Shown here piece after piece: positions 52,134 to 59,664 of a stretch of DNA of 64,000 nt (positions are counted from its first letter, which is position 1; each line of letters opens with the position of its first letter). Source of the DNA: Gleimia sp. 6138-11-ORH1 (GTDB lineage: Bacteria > Actinomycetota > Actinomycetes > Actinomycetales > Actinomycetaceae); contig NZ_JANUXV010000002.1 of assembly GCF_024814355.1 (NCBI RefSeq), forward strand, positions 124,001 to 188,000, written 5' to 3'. The position numbers and the translations under genes are program-made. The notes beneath the pieces were generated by a model. The model had not been told where the DNA came from. It saw only the letters and a list, made by a program, of their open reading frames with translations, and searched no databases.

Positions 52134-52195
52134 CTTTCCGAAGAAATCAGTATGCTGAAATTCCGGTCGAGCGTTTCGACGCGCCCTTCGGAAAG
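52134..52195 (+). promoter_or_regulatory. Potential ribosome-site-masking leader of the NCS2 permease
   Basis: CTTTCCGAAG (52134-52143) is perfectly complementary to CTTCGGAAAG (52186-52195), which lies 11 nt before the ATG and contains the only purine run near it. An inner CGT-TTCG-ACG hairpin is possible. Folding would cover the presumed ribosome site. No known pyrimidine or purine riboswitch was recognised. Confidence 0.4.
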
Positions 52196-52206
52196 ATCGG
52201 ATTCTA

Positions 52207-53571
52207 ATGAGCGATAACGCACTCAAATCAGGCATTTTTAAAGCCTTCACTTGGAAAGTTCACGGCGACGGTAAAAGCATCACTCCCGGAAGCGTAGTTT
52301 TACCTCATGAAAGACTCTCATGGCCTCGTACCATCGGAATTGGCAGTCAGCATGTCATTGCGATGTTCGGGGCTACTTTTTTGGTTCCCCTCCAAACCGG
52401 GTTCCCCGCAACTACCACACTATTCTTCACGGCGATTGGCACATTACTCTTCATCCTTATCACAGCCGGACGTTTACCCTCTTACCTGGGGTCTTCTTTC
52501 GCGCTAATCGCCCCGATTATTTTAGTTTCTAATTCCCTCGGCCCCAGCTACGCTTTAGGCGGCGTGGTAATGACCGGCTTGGCTTTAGCTGCGATTGGGC
52601 TGATTGTTCATTTCGCCGGGGTCCGCTGGATTGACGCGGCCATGCCCCCCATTGTGACTGGGGCGATTGTTGCTTTAATCGGCTTCAATTTAGCTCCTGT
52701 AGCTTGGATTAACGTCCAAGCAGGTCCGGTAACTGCCTTAGTTACCATCCTTTCGATCCTCTTATTCACCGTTCTTTTCAAAGGTTTAATTGGGCGTCTT
52801 TCGATTCTCTTTGGAGTTTTGATTGGCTTTGCCACCGCTATTTTCCGTCAAGAAGTTGATTGGTCTAAGGTTGCTGAAGCCCCTTGGTTTGGGCTTCCCC
52901 AGTTCCAAACCCCCCAATTTTCCATCTCTGTTTTAGGCTTATTCATTCCGGTAGTTTTCGTACTTGTAGCTGAAAACGTTGGCCACGTAAAATCGGTAGC
53001 TGCAATGACCGGACAAAACCTGGACGACATCACTGGACGGGCTCTTTTCGCTGACGGTTTGGCTACTGCGGTGGCCGGTTCCGGTGGTGGTTCTGGTACT
53101 ACCACCTATGCGGAAAACATTGGCGTGATGGCAGCTACCCGCGTTTATTCAACTGCCGCTTATGTAATCGCCGCCCTATTCGCCTTAGGTCTTTCTATGC
53201 TCCCTAAATTCGGAGCAATCATTCAAGCCATTCCCCCGGGGGTACTGGGCGGGGCTGCCACAGTCCTATACGGCATGATCGGTATGTTGGGCGTTCGTAT
53301 TTGGGTGCAAAATAGAGTTGATTTTGCAGATCCAGTCAACCTAAATACCGCTGCAGTTGCCATGGTTGTTGCAATCGCAGACTTCACTTGGAAGCCAGGC
53401 AACTTAGAATTTAAAGGAATCGCGATTGGTTCAGCCGCAGCTATTGTGGTTTACCACGTGATGCGGACACTTTCTAAACTACGCGGAACTAACTTAGAAG
53501 CTGCTTCCCCAGCTTCCGCACCAGCTGGTTCAGAGTTAGAACGTGAACCTTACGCGCAGCGAAAAGCCTAG
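52207..53571 (+). CDS. NCS2-family nucleobase permease (uracil-xanthine type)
   Basis: The 454-residue, 14-helix protein imports a nucleobase with protons. QHVIAMFGATFLVPL (about residues 48-62) and the substrate-site segment SGGGSGTTTYAENIGVMA (about 297-314) match the UraA-like uracil branch. The hydrophilic C-terminus is typical. The start lies in a leader that can fold (52134-52195). A strong terminator follows. The substrate (uracil is favoured) is inferred from motif similarity. Confidence 0.9.
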   Translation: MSDNALKSGIFKAFTWKVHGDGKSITPGSVVLPHERLSWPRTIGIGSQHVIAMFGATFLVPLQTGFPATTTLFFTAIGTLLFILITAGRLPSYLGSSFALIAPIILVSNSLGPSYALGGVVMTGLALAAIGLIVHFAGVRWIDAAMPPIVTGAIVALIGFNLAPVAWINVQAGPVTALVTILSILLFTVLFKGLIGRLSILFGVLIGFATAIFRQEVDWSKVAEAPWFGLPQFQTPQFSISVLGLFIPVVFVLVAENVGHVKSVAAMTGQNLDDITGRALFADGLATAVAGSGGGSGTTTYAENIGVMAATRVYSTAAYVIAALFALGLSMLPKFGAIIQAIPPGVLGGAATVLYGMIGMLGVRIWVQNRVDFADPVNLNTAAVAMVVAIADFTWKPGNLEFKGIAIGSAAAIVVYHVMRTLSKLRGTNLEAASPASAPAGSELEREPYAQRKA

Positions 53572-53583
53572 TTTAAGACATTA

Positions 53584-53627
53584 AATTCCGCCCAGGTGCC
53601 AGTTCACTTGGGCGGAATTATTTTTTG
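53584..53627 (+). terminator. Terminator after the NCS2 permease
   Basis: AATTCCGCCCAGGTG (53584-53598) pairs with CACTTGGGCGGAATT (53605-53619), with one G-U pair, followed by ATTTTTT. Confidence 0.92.
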
Positions 53628-53658
53628 CCGTTAAATTAAAGGTAGTAAGGAGTTAATT

Positions 53659-54354
53659 ATGAAGATTGTTTCAACCAAACCCAAAAAATGGTTTCCACAG
53701 CAAGAAGTAAAGGTTAAACCGCATTTTCGTGGTTGGCAGCACGCTGTGGCAGTTCCCCTATCCCTGGCAACTGCGATTGTCCTCACCGTTTTAGCTCCCA
53801 CTACGGCAACCCGCTGGGCATCTTTTGTTTACTTAGCTACTTCCCTGCTACTTTTTGGGATTTCGGCAATCTACCATCGTTTTTATTGGGAACCCAGTTG
53901 GGAAAAGTTCTGGCGCCGTTTAGACCACGCCAATATATTCTTACTGATTGCCGGAACCTACACACCTATTTGCGTCGCGCTACTGGCCCCTGCAGATAGT
54001 AAGTTCATTTTAAGTTTAGTGTGGGTAGCTACTATTCTTGGGGTAGTTTTCTCTGTCTTTTGGCCCCACGCACCCCGCTGGCTAATTTCTATTCTCTACA
54101 TCGCTTTAGGGTGGGTTGGCATCTGGTATCTGCCGCAGCTTTGGGCTTCCGGCGGAGCTAAAGTAGTTATTCTAGTGGCTATCGGCGGCCTGCTCTACAC
54201 TATCGGAGCAGTAGTCTACGCACTAAAGTGGCCCGACCCTTCACCGAAATGGTTCGGCTTCCACGAAATCTTCCACGCCTTCACAGTTTTAGCGTGGGTC
54301 TGTCAGTGCATTGCCGTGTTTTTCGCGGTTCTTTCCGTACCTGTCACCCTTTAA
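53659..54354 (+). CDS. Hemolysin III / PAQR-family membrane protein
   Basis: The 231-residue, seven-helix protein has the three family motifs with likely metal ligands: SAIYHRFYW, LDHANIFLLIAGTYTPI and HEIFHAFTVLAWV. The bacterial branch (YqfA/TrhA) is linked to membrane-lipid homeostasis rather than to haemolysis. AAGGAG precedes the ATG. It is convergent with the SRP RNA. Confidence 0.9.
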   Translation: MKIVSTKPKKWFPQQEVKVKPHFRGWQHAVAVPLSLATAIVLTVLAPTTATRWASFVYLATSLLLFGISAIYHRFYWEPSWEKFWRRLDHANIFLLIAGTYTPICVALLAPADSKFILSLVWVATILGVVFSVFWPHAPRWLISILYIALGWVGIWYLPQLWASGGAKVVILVAIGGLLYTIGAVVYALKWPDPSPKWFGFHEIFHAFTVLAWVCQCIAVFFAVLSVPVTL

Positions 54355-54390
54355 CGACAGTCTTTAGGCGACTAAATGTTTTGAGGTATA

Positions 54391-54483
54391 AAGGATCCCC
54401 CGCGCACCCGTCAGAGCTATCCTATCCTTGCTGCCTTCCGGCCCTGGGGAGGTTCAGAAGATGACGTCACACGAGGGATCTTT
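54391..54483 (-). ncRNA. ffs: Signal recognition particle RNA (4.5S type)
   Basis: On the minus strand the RNA contains the conserved Ffh-binding hairpin GGGCCGGAAGGCAGCAAGG with a GGAA tetraloop. The long stem is closed by GATCCCTCGTG at the 5' end and GCGGGGGATC at the 3' end. The size (about 93 nt) fits the short bacterial form. A -10 TATTCT (54487-54492, minus strand) places the 5' end near 54481. Confidence 0.93.
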
Positions 54484-54557
54484 TATAGAATACACCGTTT
54501 TCCAAAAAACCTGTAGTCGAAGCTAAAGTATCTACTTTTACCGGTAAACCTCTGTAC

Positions 54558-55157
54558 CTACTCAAGGTCTTTCGGATTTAACGGTAGGCACTTCGGGTAG
54601 CTTTCTAAAATCACGTTTTCTTGGGCAACTAACTTCTTTAGTTCTTCCGCTGATTTCATTTCGCTAAAGGCGTCGCCCACAATCACGTGTAATGGCCCCA
54701 CTACATTTGGGTCGTAAACAACGTGGGAGTTTTCAAAAAGTCTTGCCACTGAATATGCTTGAGCCAACTGTTTACCGTTAGTAACAATCCGCACACCGCC
54801 AAAGAAGGTGCCACTGTAGTTCGCTTTTTCTTGGAAATCTAAGCCAACCCCTTGTAAAGCACTGCCAACTTGGTCCGCTAAGCCCGGACGGGAAGTACCA
54901 TTAAAAACCTTAATCGGAACTCCCTCTAAGGGGACTACTGCAGTATCTTTTGGAATACAGACTATGCTTCCAGGTTCTGCAAAACGCTGCACTTTATTGA
55001 AAGTATTGTAGTAGGGAAACTTAATAAATCCGACTAAGATAAGCACTGCCACCAGGGAAGTAATCCCCATGAAAGCGACGATCAGGTTAAAAACCTTACC
55101 TTGGCGACGCTGTCTGCGTTTGCGATACATCTGTCTTGGCGTTATTTCTGAGCCCAT
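54558..55157 (-). CDS. LytR C-terminal-domain membrane protein
   Basis: The protein has about 199 residues: a basic cytoplasmic start (RKRRQRRQGK), one membrane helix (about residues 26-48) and an extracellular LytR_C-type domain (about 85-160, VPIKVFNGTSRPGLADQVGS). Stand-alone LytR_C proteins of this type are common in actinomycetes and presumably act at the cell wall; their function is unknown. A TTG two codons earlier is possible, but AAGG is spaced 6 nt from the ATG at 55157, so I start there. Confidence 0.82.
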   Translation of the reverse strand: MGSEITPRQMYRKRRQRRQGKVFNLIVAFMGITSLVAVLILVGFIKFPYYNTFNKVQRFAEPGSIVCIPKDTAVVPLEGVPIKVFNGTSRPGLADQVGSALQGVGLDFQEKANYSGTFFGGVRIVTNGKQLAQAYSVARLFENSHVVYDPNVVGPLHVIVGDAFSEMKSAEELKKLVAQENVILESYPKCLPLNPKDLE

Positions 55158-55231
55158 AAACAACCTTGGTTAGCACTTAAAATATACAGAATTAACTGTA
55201 ACCTATTTTTTCATCACATAGCAGTGAATAT

Positions 55232-55278
55232 AAAAGTGGGGATCCACTTTAACTCTCCCTTTTAAAGTGAATCCCCAC
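55232..55278 (-). terminator. Terminator of the tad operon
   Basis: Read leftward, GTGGGGATTCACTTTAA (55278-55262) pairs with TTAAAGTGGATCCCCAC (55252-55236), with a single G-T pair, and then TTTTATATT follows. It lies 57 nt beyond the last tad gene. Confidence 0.88.
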
Positions 55279-55334
55279 ACCAGTAAATATATCAAAGATG
55301 CTTTTATGAGAAAAATTATTTTCGGTGCCTTCCA

Positions 55335-55712
55335 TCACTTTATTTCAAAATTCGCGCTAATTCCCGCCCGACTGCGCGAAATTACATTGAAATCATATAT
55401 AACTTCGCGTATAAACACCCATACTTCAGTGTCTTCAGCAACGCAGTCAAGCAGTTTCACACCATTTAAATCAGCCAATAACGCCGCTTCTTCACACGCT
55501 AAAACCAGCGCTTCTTCCCTCCCATAATACTCTTTTAAAATCTGAGCAGCCCCCAAAGCAACCGCATCTGCCTTAACCTGCAGCACCTGTTTTTGCTGCC
55601 CCATAAAACCACTGAAAACTACCGTAGTTGCCACAATCAGTAATAAAGCAATCGTAGCAAGCTGAGAAATTGACGCACTTCCCGTTTCCACCGACAAATT
55701 ATTTTCTTTCAA
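55335..55712 (-). CDS. TadE-like membrane protein, last gene of the tad locus
   Basis: The 125-residue protein has one N-terminal helix (ISQLATIALLLIVATTVVFSG) followed by VKADAVALGAAQILKEYYGREEA, the layout of the actinobacterial 'helicase/secretion neighborhood' TadE-like family (Rv3654c type). It is a probable minor pilin or assembly protein in the envelope. Its start overlaps the upstream tadE by 14 nt. Confidence 0.8.
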   Translation of the reverse strand: MKENNLSVETGSASISQLATIALLLIVATTVVFSGFMGQQKQVLQVKADAVALGAAQILKEYYGREEALVLACEEAALLADLNGVKLLDCVAEDTEVWVFIREVIYDFNVISRSRAGISANFEIK

Positions 55713-56034
55713 GACGTGTCACCACTTTACAGCTAACTGGCATCCAGTTAGAAAACCTATGTTGTAAAGTGGCTGTAACCTGCACATATCCTCCGGTAAG
55801 AAACTCAGAATTTAGCGTGTAATCATTAGTAAACGGGTAGGCTTCCTCTACCGCTATAGCTCTGCCCACCTGCCCCGCCACCACACAGGTGTTAGCACGT
55901 AATCCCACAATTGAAATCACTGCGATTAAGAAAACTGCAATGGCAACCACAGCGGGAATCGTCAATGCCGTTTCAGCAGTCACCATTCCCGCTGCCTGCA
56001 GATTCGCCTGCTCTACTTCTTCTTCTGGTTGCAT
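55699..56034 (-). CDS. TadE-family pilus protein
   Basis: The 111-residue protein has the pilin-like processing region AAGMVTAETALTIPAVVAIA (a Gly followed by a Glu at +5) and one membrane helix. A short extracellular part with two cysteines (ANTC...PVSC) could form a disulfide. It probably inserts into or assists the Flp pilus. It sits between the Flp-like gene and the TadE-like gene. Confidence 0.82.
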   Translation of the reverse strand: MQPEEEVEQANLQAAGMVTAETALTIPAVVAIAVFLIAVISIVGLRANTCVVAGQVGRAIAVEEAYPFTNDYTLNSEFLTGGYVQVTATLQHRFSNWMPVSCKVVTRLERK

Positions 56035-56066
56035 TTTGATCCTGCTGGAAAACTTAACTGTACAAA

Positions 56067-56315
56067 TTAAAAAGCTACGCCCAGAGCGTTTTCGATAATA
56101 TTTAACAGCAGTTGCCGCACTCTATCAGAACGAATAATTGCCAATAAAAGCCCCGCAAAAGCTACAGCTGTAACAATCCCCACCGCATACTCAGCAGTCA
56201 CTAAACCAGCTTCGCGCAGTTCCACAGAATCTACTTTTCTTTGGTTAAGGGAGTTTTTAGTTTCTCCTTCCATTTCAGCGAAAAACTTTTCTTCTTCTAA
56301 CTTATGAGTTTCCAT
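56067..56315 (-). CDS. Flp-type major pilin (DUF4244-like)
   Basis: The protein has 82 residues. A charged leader of about 40 residues ends at EAG/LVTAEYAVG, the prepilin cleavage pattern with Glu5, followed by a hydrophobic helix and a short tail. This is the DUF4244/Flp-like major subunit of actinobacterial tad pili. An upstream start at 56363 is possible, but GGAGG lies just before the ATG at 56315. No prepilin peptidase gene lies in the window. Confidence 0.82.
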   Translation of the reverse strand: METHKLEEEKFFAEMEGETKNSLNQRKVDSVELREAGLVTAEYAVGIVTAVAFAGLLLAIIRSDRVRQLLLNIIENALGVAF

Positions 56316-56457
56316 ATCTCCTCCAAATTCATTTATTCCAGCAGGTATTTTTAGTTTCAACAAAATCTGTGAAGGTAACTATCCCGCCCTCGGAAAAATG
56401 TGGAAAAGTCGCTTCACTGCCACCTTGGGGACAAAAGTTCAATAAAAGACCCCCAAC

Positions 56458-57522
56458 TCACCCCATAAAAAACGCACCGGCAACCGGCACCACCCCTAAA
56501 AACACAAAAGCCGGTAAAAAACACAAGCCCAACGGCAACGCCAACCACACCGCCAAACGCTGCGTGGCAACCTGCACCCGCTGTTCTCTTTCTTTACGAA
56601 GCCGCTGCGCAACTACCTCTAACCCCGCCACCGGATCAGCCCCGCGAATCCACGCCGGCAACAAAGCCAACCCCAAATGCCGCACTAAAGCACATTCTTG
56701 CGAATATAAGAAACCCTGCACCTCTGCCGCAGGCGCCCCCAACAAAAACAAACGCGCCACCACCTCTAAACCCGGATAAAGACAACTACGCCCCACCGTC
56801 TCTAAACTACGCGGCACCGCCAAACCAGCTTGCAGACAAGCCGCCAACAGACGAACCGCCACCACCGGATCAACTCCTAACTGCTTCGCCCCCGTAAGAT
56901 TACGCACCAAATGCCGCACCCATAAACGCCCCGCCCCCCAAAAGGAAATCCCACCTATAAGAATCAATCCACCCAGCAACGAAGAAAAGAAAAACCCCAC
57001 CGGATCCGCCCCCAGCAAATAAGCTGCCACCAAACCCAACCAAGGAAGAAAACCCAGTAGCCGAGCCGTTGCCTGCGGGCCAGCTTGCGCCACCTCTAAA
57101 AGGCGAGCAGCTTCTTCAGTATCTTCTAAAGAACCCACTATCGCTTCCAAGCTGTCAGCTAACCCAACCCCCATCTCTTCACTTAAAGACACCGCAGCTC
57201 TTACCGAGGGCGCAACCGCAGCAAACTCCGGTAAATCAAAGACAGATTGCCCCTCTTTAAAACCAAAGTCCGCTTTAAAACCAAAGTCCGCGAGCACTGC
57301 CGCCCAAGCATCCGGAACACTCATCCCAGCTCTTAAACAAGCTGCAACCGTAGTCACCAAATAGGCTGGAGCCACATCTGGAATAATCAGAGTTTGAGCT
57401 GGTTCTTCAGCGTCTTTAAGCCAGCGGCTTTTAACTATTTTTTGTGAATTTTTCCGTTGCAGATAGCCGGTAAAAATCAGCGTTGCGAAACTTGCAGCCC
57501 CTAAACTTAACCAGAAGATCAC
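56458..57522 (-). CDS. Tad pilus inner-membrane platform protein, fused TadB/TadC-like
   Basis: This protein of about 354 residues has two repeats of the type II secretion F domain, each beginning with LVTTVAACLRAGMSVPDAW- or AVRLLAACLQAGLAVPRSL-like segments, and several membrane helices. Actinobacterial tad loci often have TadB and TadC as separate genes, so one protein with both regions is notable. GTGA overlaps the tadA stop, with GGGAG 7 nt upstream, so the start is 57522. A tandem 15-nt duplication encodes ADFGFKADFGFK near residue 95. Confidence 0.82.
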   Translation of the reverse strand: MIFWLSLGAASFATLIFTGYLQRKNSQKIVKSRWLKDAEEPAQTLIIPDVAPAYLVTTVAACLRAGMSVPDAWAAVLADFGFKADFGFKEGQSVFDLPEFAAVAPSVRAAVSLSEEMGVGLADSLEAIVGSLEDTEEAARLLEVAQAGPQATARLLGFLPWLGLVAAYLLGADPVGFFFSSLLGGLILIGGISFWGAGRLWVRHLVRNLTGAKQLGVDPVVAVRLLAACLQAGLAVPRSLETVGRSCLYPGLEVVARLFLLGAPAAEVQGFLYSQECALVRHLGLALLPAWIRGADPVAGLEVVAQRLRKEREQRVQVATQRLAVWLALPLGLCFLPAFVFLGVVPVAGAFFMG

Positions 57523-58649
57523 AGTTTTACTCCCGAAGGATTTAATCTTGCTAATAGTTCTTCCCAAGCAGACGGGTTCACTAAACCTGCCTGTGAATCC
57601 CACACCAAAGTTGCTGTTAAATCCCCTTGTTGGGTGCGCGTCGGTAAAGCTATTTGTGTTACCTGGCGAAGATTTTTAACTCGATTTACGTGTATGAAAG
57701 CGTCCAATCCGGCAACTGTTTGCGCCGCGATACTGGCGGAGCTTAGATTCGCTAAAGTTCCCAAAGCTTCCAGCCGGGCGGGTACATCGAGCGCCGAATT
57801 AGCGTGGATAGTTCCCCAGCTACCTTGATGCCCGGTGTTTAACGCCGCTAATAAATCGCGGATTTCTGCTCCGCGGCATTCCCCGAGCACAATCCGATCT
57901 GGGCGCATCCGCAAAGAGGTTTGTACCAGTTGCGATAGAGTTACTTCACCTTGTCCTTGCACATTTGCCTGTTTCGCCAAAAGGGTTACCACATGCGGAT
58001 GATTGGGATTTAACTCAGGTACTTCTTCAATGACGATGATTCTTTGCTGCGGGCAGATTTCACTTAGGATCGCGGCCAGTAAGGTGGTTTTTCCACTTCC
58101 GGTGGCTCCACTGATTAAAGTCGAAGCTCGAGCTTCAATCAGTTGTTTCACCAACTTATAAGCTGGGTTAGGTAAGCTACCTTGAAAGTGTAGTTGTTCT
58201 AAGGAAAAACTCAGCGATCTTTTGGTGCGTAAAGAGATTAGTACACTTTGCGGAGCTAACGGAGAGATAACTGCATTCAGCCTGGTTCCATCTGGTAAAG
58301 TCCCATCCGCAATCGGTTTTGCTTCATCTAATCTGGTTCCCGCTACGGCTGCTAAGCGCACTGCCAGTTCACGAACTTGGGAAATTGTTAAGTCCAGGGG
58401 CGGAAGCTCCCTAAGGGCACCAGCTTTTTCTATAAAGAGCGTCTGCCCGTTAATCAGCACATCGGTAATCTGCGGATCTTCTAAAAGGGCGGCTATCTGA
58501 CTTCCAGGGCCAGCCAAAAGTGCTTCCAACTCAACTAGGTTTTGTTCTAAATGCTGTCTGGAGCTGAAAATCGACTCCCCCATATTCAGTGCGTATCCTG
58601 CACTGTTTCCTTCGCTGAGGGCGGTGCGTGAACTACTATTTAACAGCAT
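57519..58649 (-). CDS. tadA: Tad pilus assembly ATPase (CpaF/TadA type)
   Basis: The 376-residue cytoplasmic hexameric ATPase powers pilus assembly and retraction. Walker A is SGATGSGKTTL (about residue 180), followed by an Asp-box-like VIEEVPELNPNHPHVVTLLA, Walker B IVLGECRGAEI and the His box GHQGSWGTIHA. The N-terminal region (residues 25-110, DVLINGQTLFIEKAG) is typical. The start overlaps the stop of the CpaE-like gene by 14 nt. Confidence 0.93.
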   Translation of the reverse strand: MLLNSSSRTALSEGNSAGYALNMGESIFSSRQHLEQNLVELEALLAGPGSQIAALLEDPQITDVLINGQTLFIEKAGALRELPPLDLTISQVRELAVRLAAVAGTRLDEAKPIADGTLPDGTRLNAVISPLAPQSVLISLRTKRSLSFSLEQLHFQGSLPNPAYKLVKQLIEARASTLISGATGSGKTTLLAAILSEICPQQRIIVIEEVPELNPNHPHVVTLLAKQANVQGQGEVTLSQLVQTSLRMRPDRIVLGECRGAEIRDLLAALNTGHQGSWGTIHANSALDVPARLEALGTLANLSSASIAAQTVAGLDAFIHVNRVKNLRQVTQIALPTRTQQGDLTATLVWDSQAGLVNPSAWEELLARLNPSGVKL

Positions 58650-59586
58650 CTTTTCTCTCCAGTAGGTTTCTTAGTTCTTTCCAGCTGGTGATAAGTGTTA
58701 GGTTCCATTTTTGTTGTAGCTGTTCCACAGTTAAACAGCGCCTGCACATTTGGAAAAACAGTGGAAGTAGTTTTAGCCGCTTAAACAACCTACAGTAACC
58801 GTGTTTTGTAGTGGCAACTACTAACTGGGCGTCACTTTCTTTAGCTAAGTGAATAGTTGCGGCACTTAAACGTCCCGCATCTACCACTACCGGCGCCTGG
58901 GTTGCTAAAGTTCTGAGGATTTTAGCCAATTTATCTGCCGGGGCAGTTTTAAAGAAATCTGCGTCGATAACTACCTCTCCAGTGGGTAGTCTTTGCGGGA
59001 TGAAATCTACCGCGGTTTCTTCTCCCTGCCAGGTAACTGTCGTGAAGGGAATTCTTAAACGCTCACTAAAACTTGGATCTTCAAGCAGATTAACGCGAAT
59101 TAATCGGGTAGCTTCACGATTAGTTTGTGAGTTAGTAAATGAAGTTAAACGCGGGTGTGTAACAAGGCGGGTTACTCCACTTTTCCCAGTTACTCCCACC
59201 ACGATTACCAGAGGGTTTATTGCTTTAGCTGCTTCAGGTGTACTGGCACAAAATGAGGTGCTCAGTTGGTAGAGTAAGTCCTCATCGCCGGGTATTTTTA
59301 AGTCTATTTCTAAACGCAGCACCCGCAGCTGTGGGTGTTTTAACGTTAGTTCCTGGTCAGTTATCAGCAGATCGACTTCACTAGTTACCGTTTTATAAGA
59401 GTCTAAACTGCGGGGATTTTTGGTTTGTTCCCAAACTTCTTGATCCCAGATTTTAGGTTGGAGGTTATATAGGTGAAGCCGGCTGGTAAGTAGATTCGCT
59501 GTTTCTTCTTGGCTAATCGCTAAATAGATGGTCATTTTTAGATTCAAGCATAGCTTTAGCAATGCTCCACCTGTATCTAAAAGCAA
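58636..59586 (-). CDS. CpaE/Ssd-like tad-locus protein with degenerate P-loop
   Basis: The protein of about 300-316 residues occupies the position of the 'helicase/secretion neighborhood' CpaE-like (Ssd) family, a MinD/ParA relative that places the pilus machinery or affects septation. The deviant Walker A should be K-G-G-x-G-K-(S/T), but here reads GVTGKSGVTRL (about 130-140), and the Asp of Walker B is in VVVDAGRLS. ATP binding is doubtful. Starts at TTG 59586 or ATG 59535 are both possible; MTIYLAISQ at 59535 matches the usual start, but GGTGGAG favours an upstream one. Confidence 0.75.
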   Translation of the reverse strand: MLLDTGGALLKLCLNLKMTIYLAISQEETANLLTSRLHLYNLQPKIWDQEVWEQTKNPRSLDSYKTVTSEVDLLITDQELTLKHPQLRVLRLEIDLKIPGDEDLLYQLSTSFCASTPEAAKAINPLVIVVGVTGKSGVTRLVTHPRLTSFTNSQTNREATRLIRVNLLEDPSFSERLRIPFTTVTWQGEETAVDFIPQRLPTGEVVIDADFFKTAPADKLAKILRTLATQAPVVVDAGRLSAATIHLAKESDAQLVVATTKHGYCRLFKRLKLLPLFFQMCRRCLTVEQLQQKWNLTLITSWKELRNLLERKDAVK

Positions 59587-59664
59587 CTGTGGATTATTTT
59601 CCTTAACTTTTACCTGTGCACAGTCTTAGAACGTTTTAGGAATCTTAAAGCATTTTGCAAGCAC

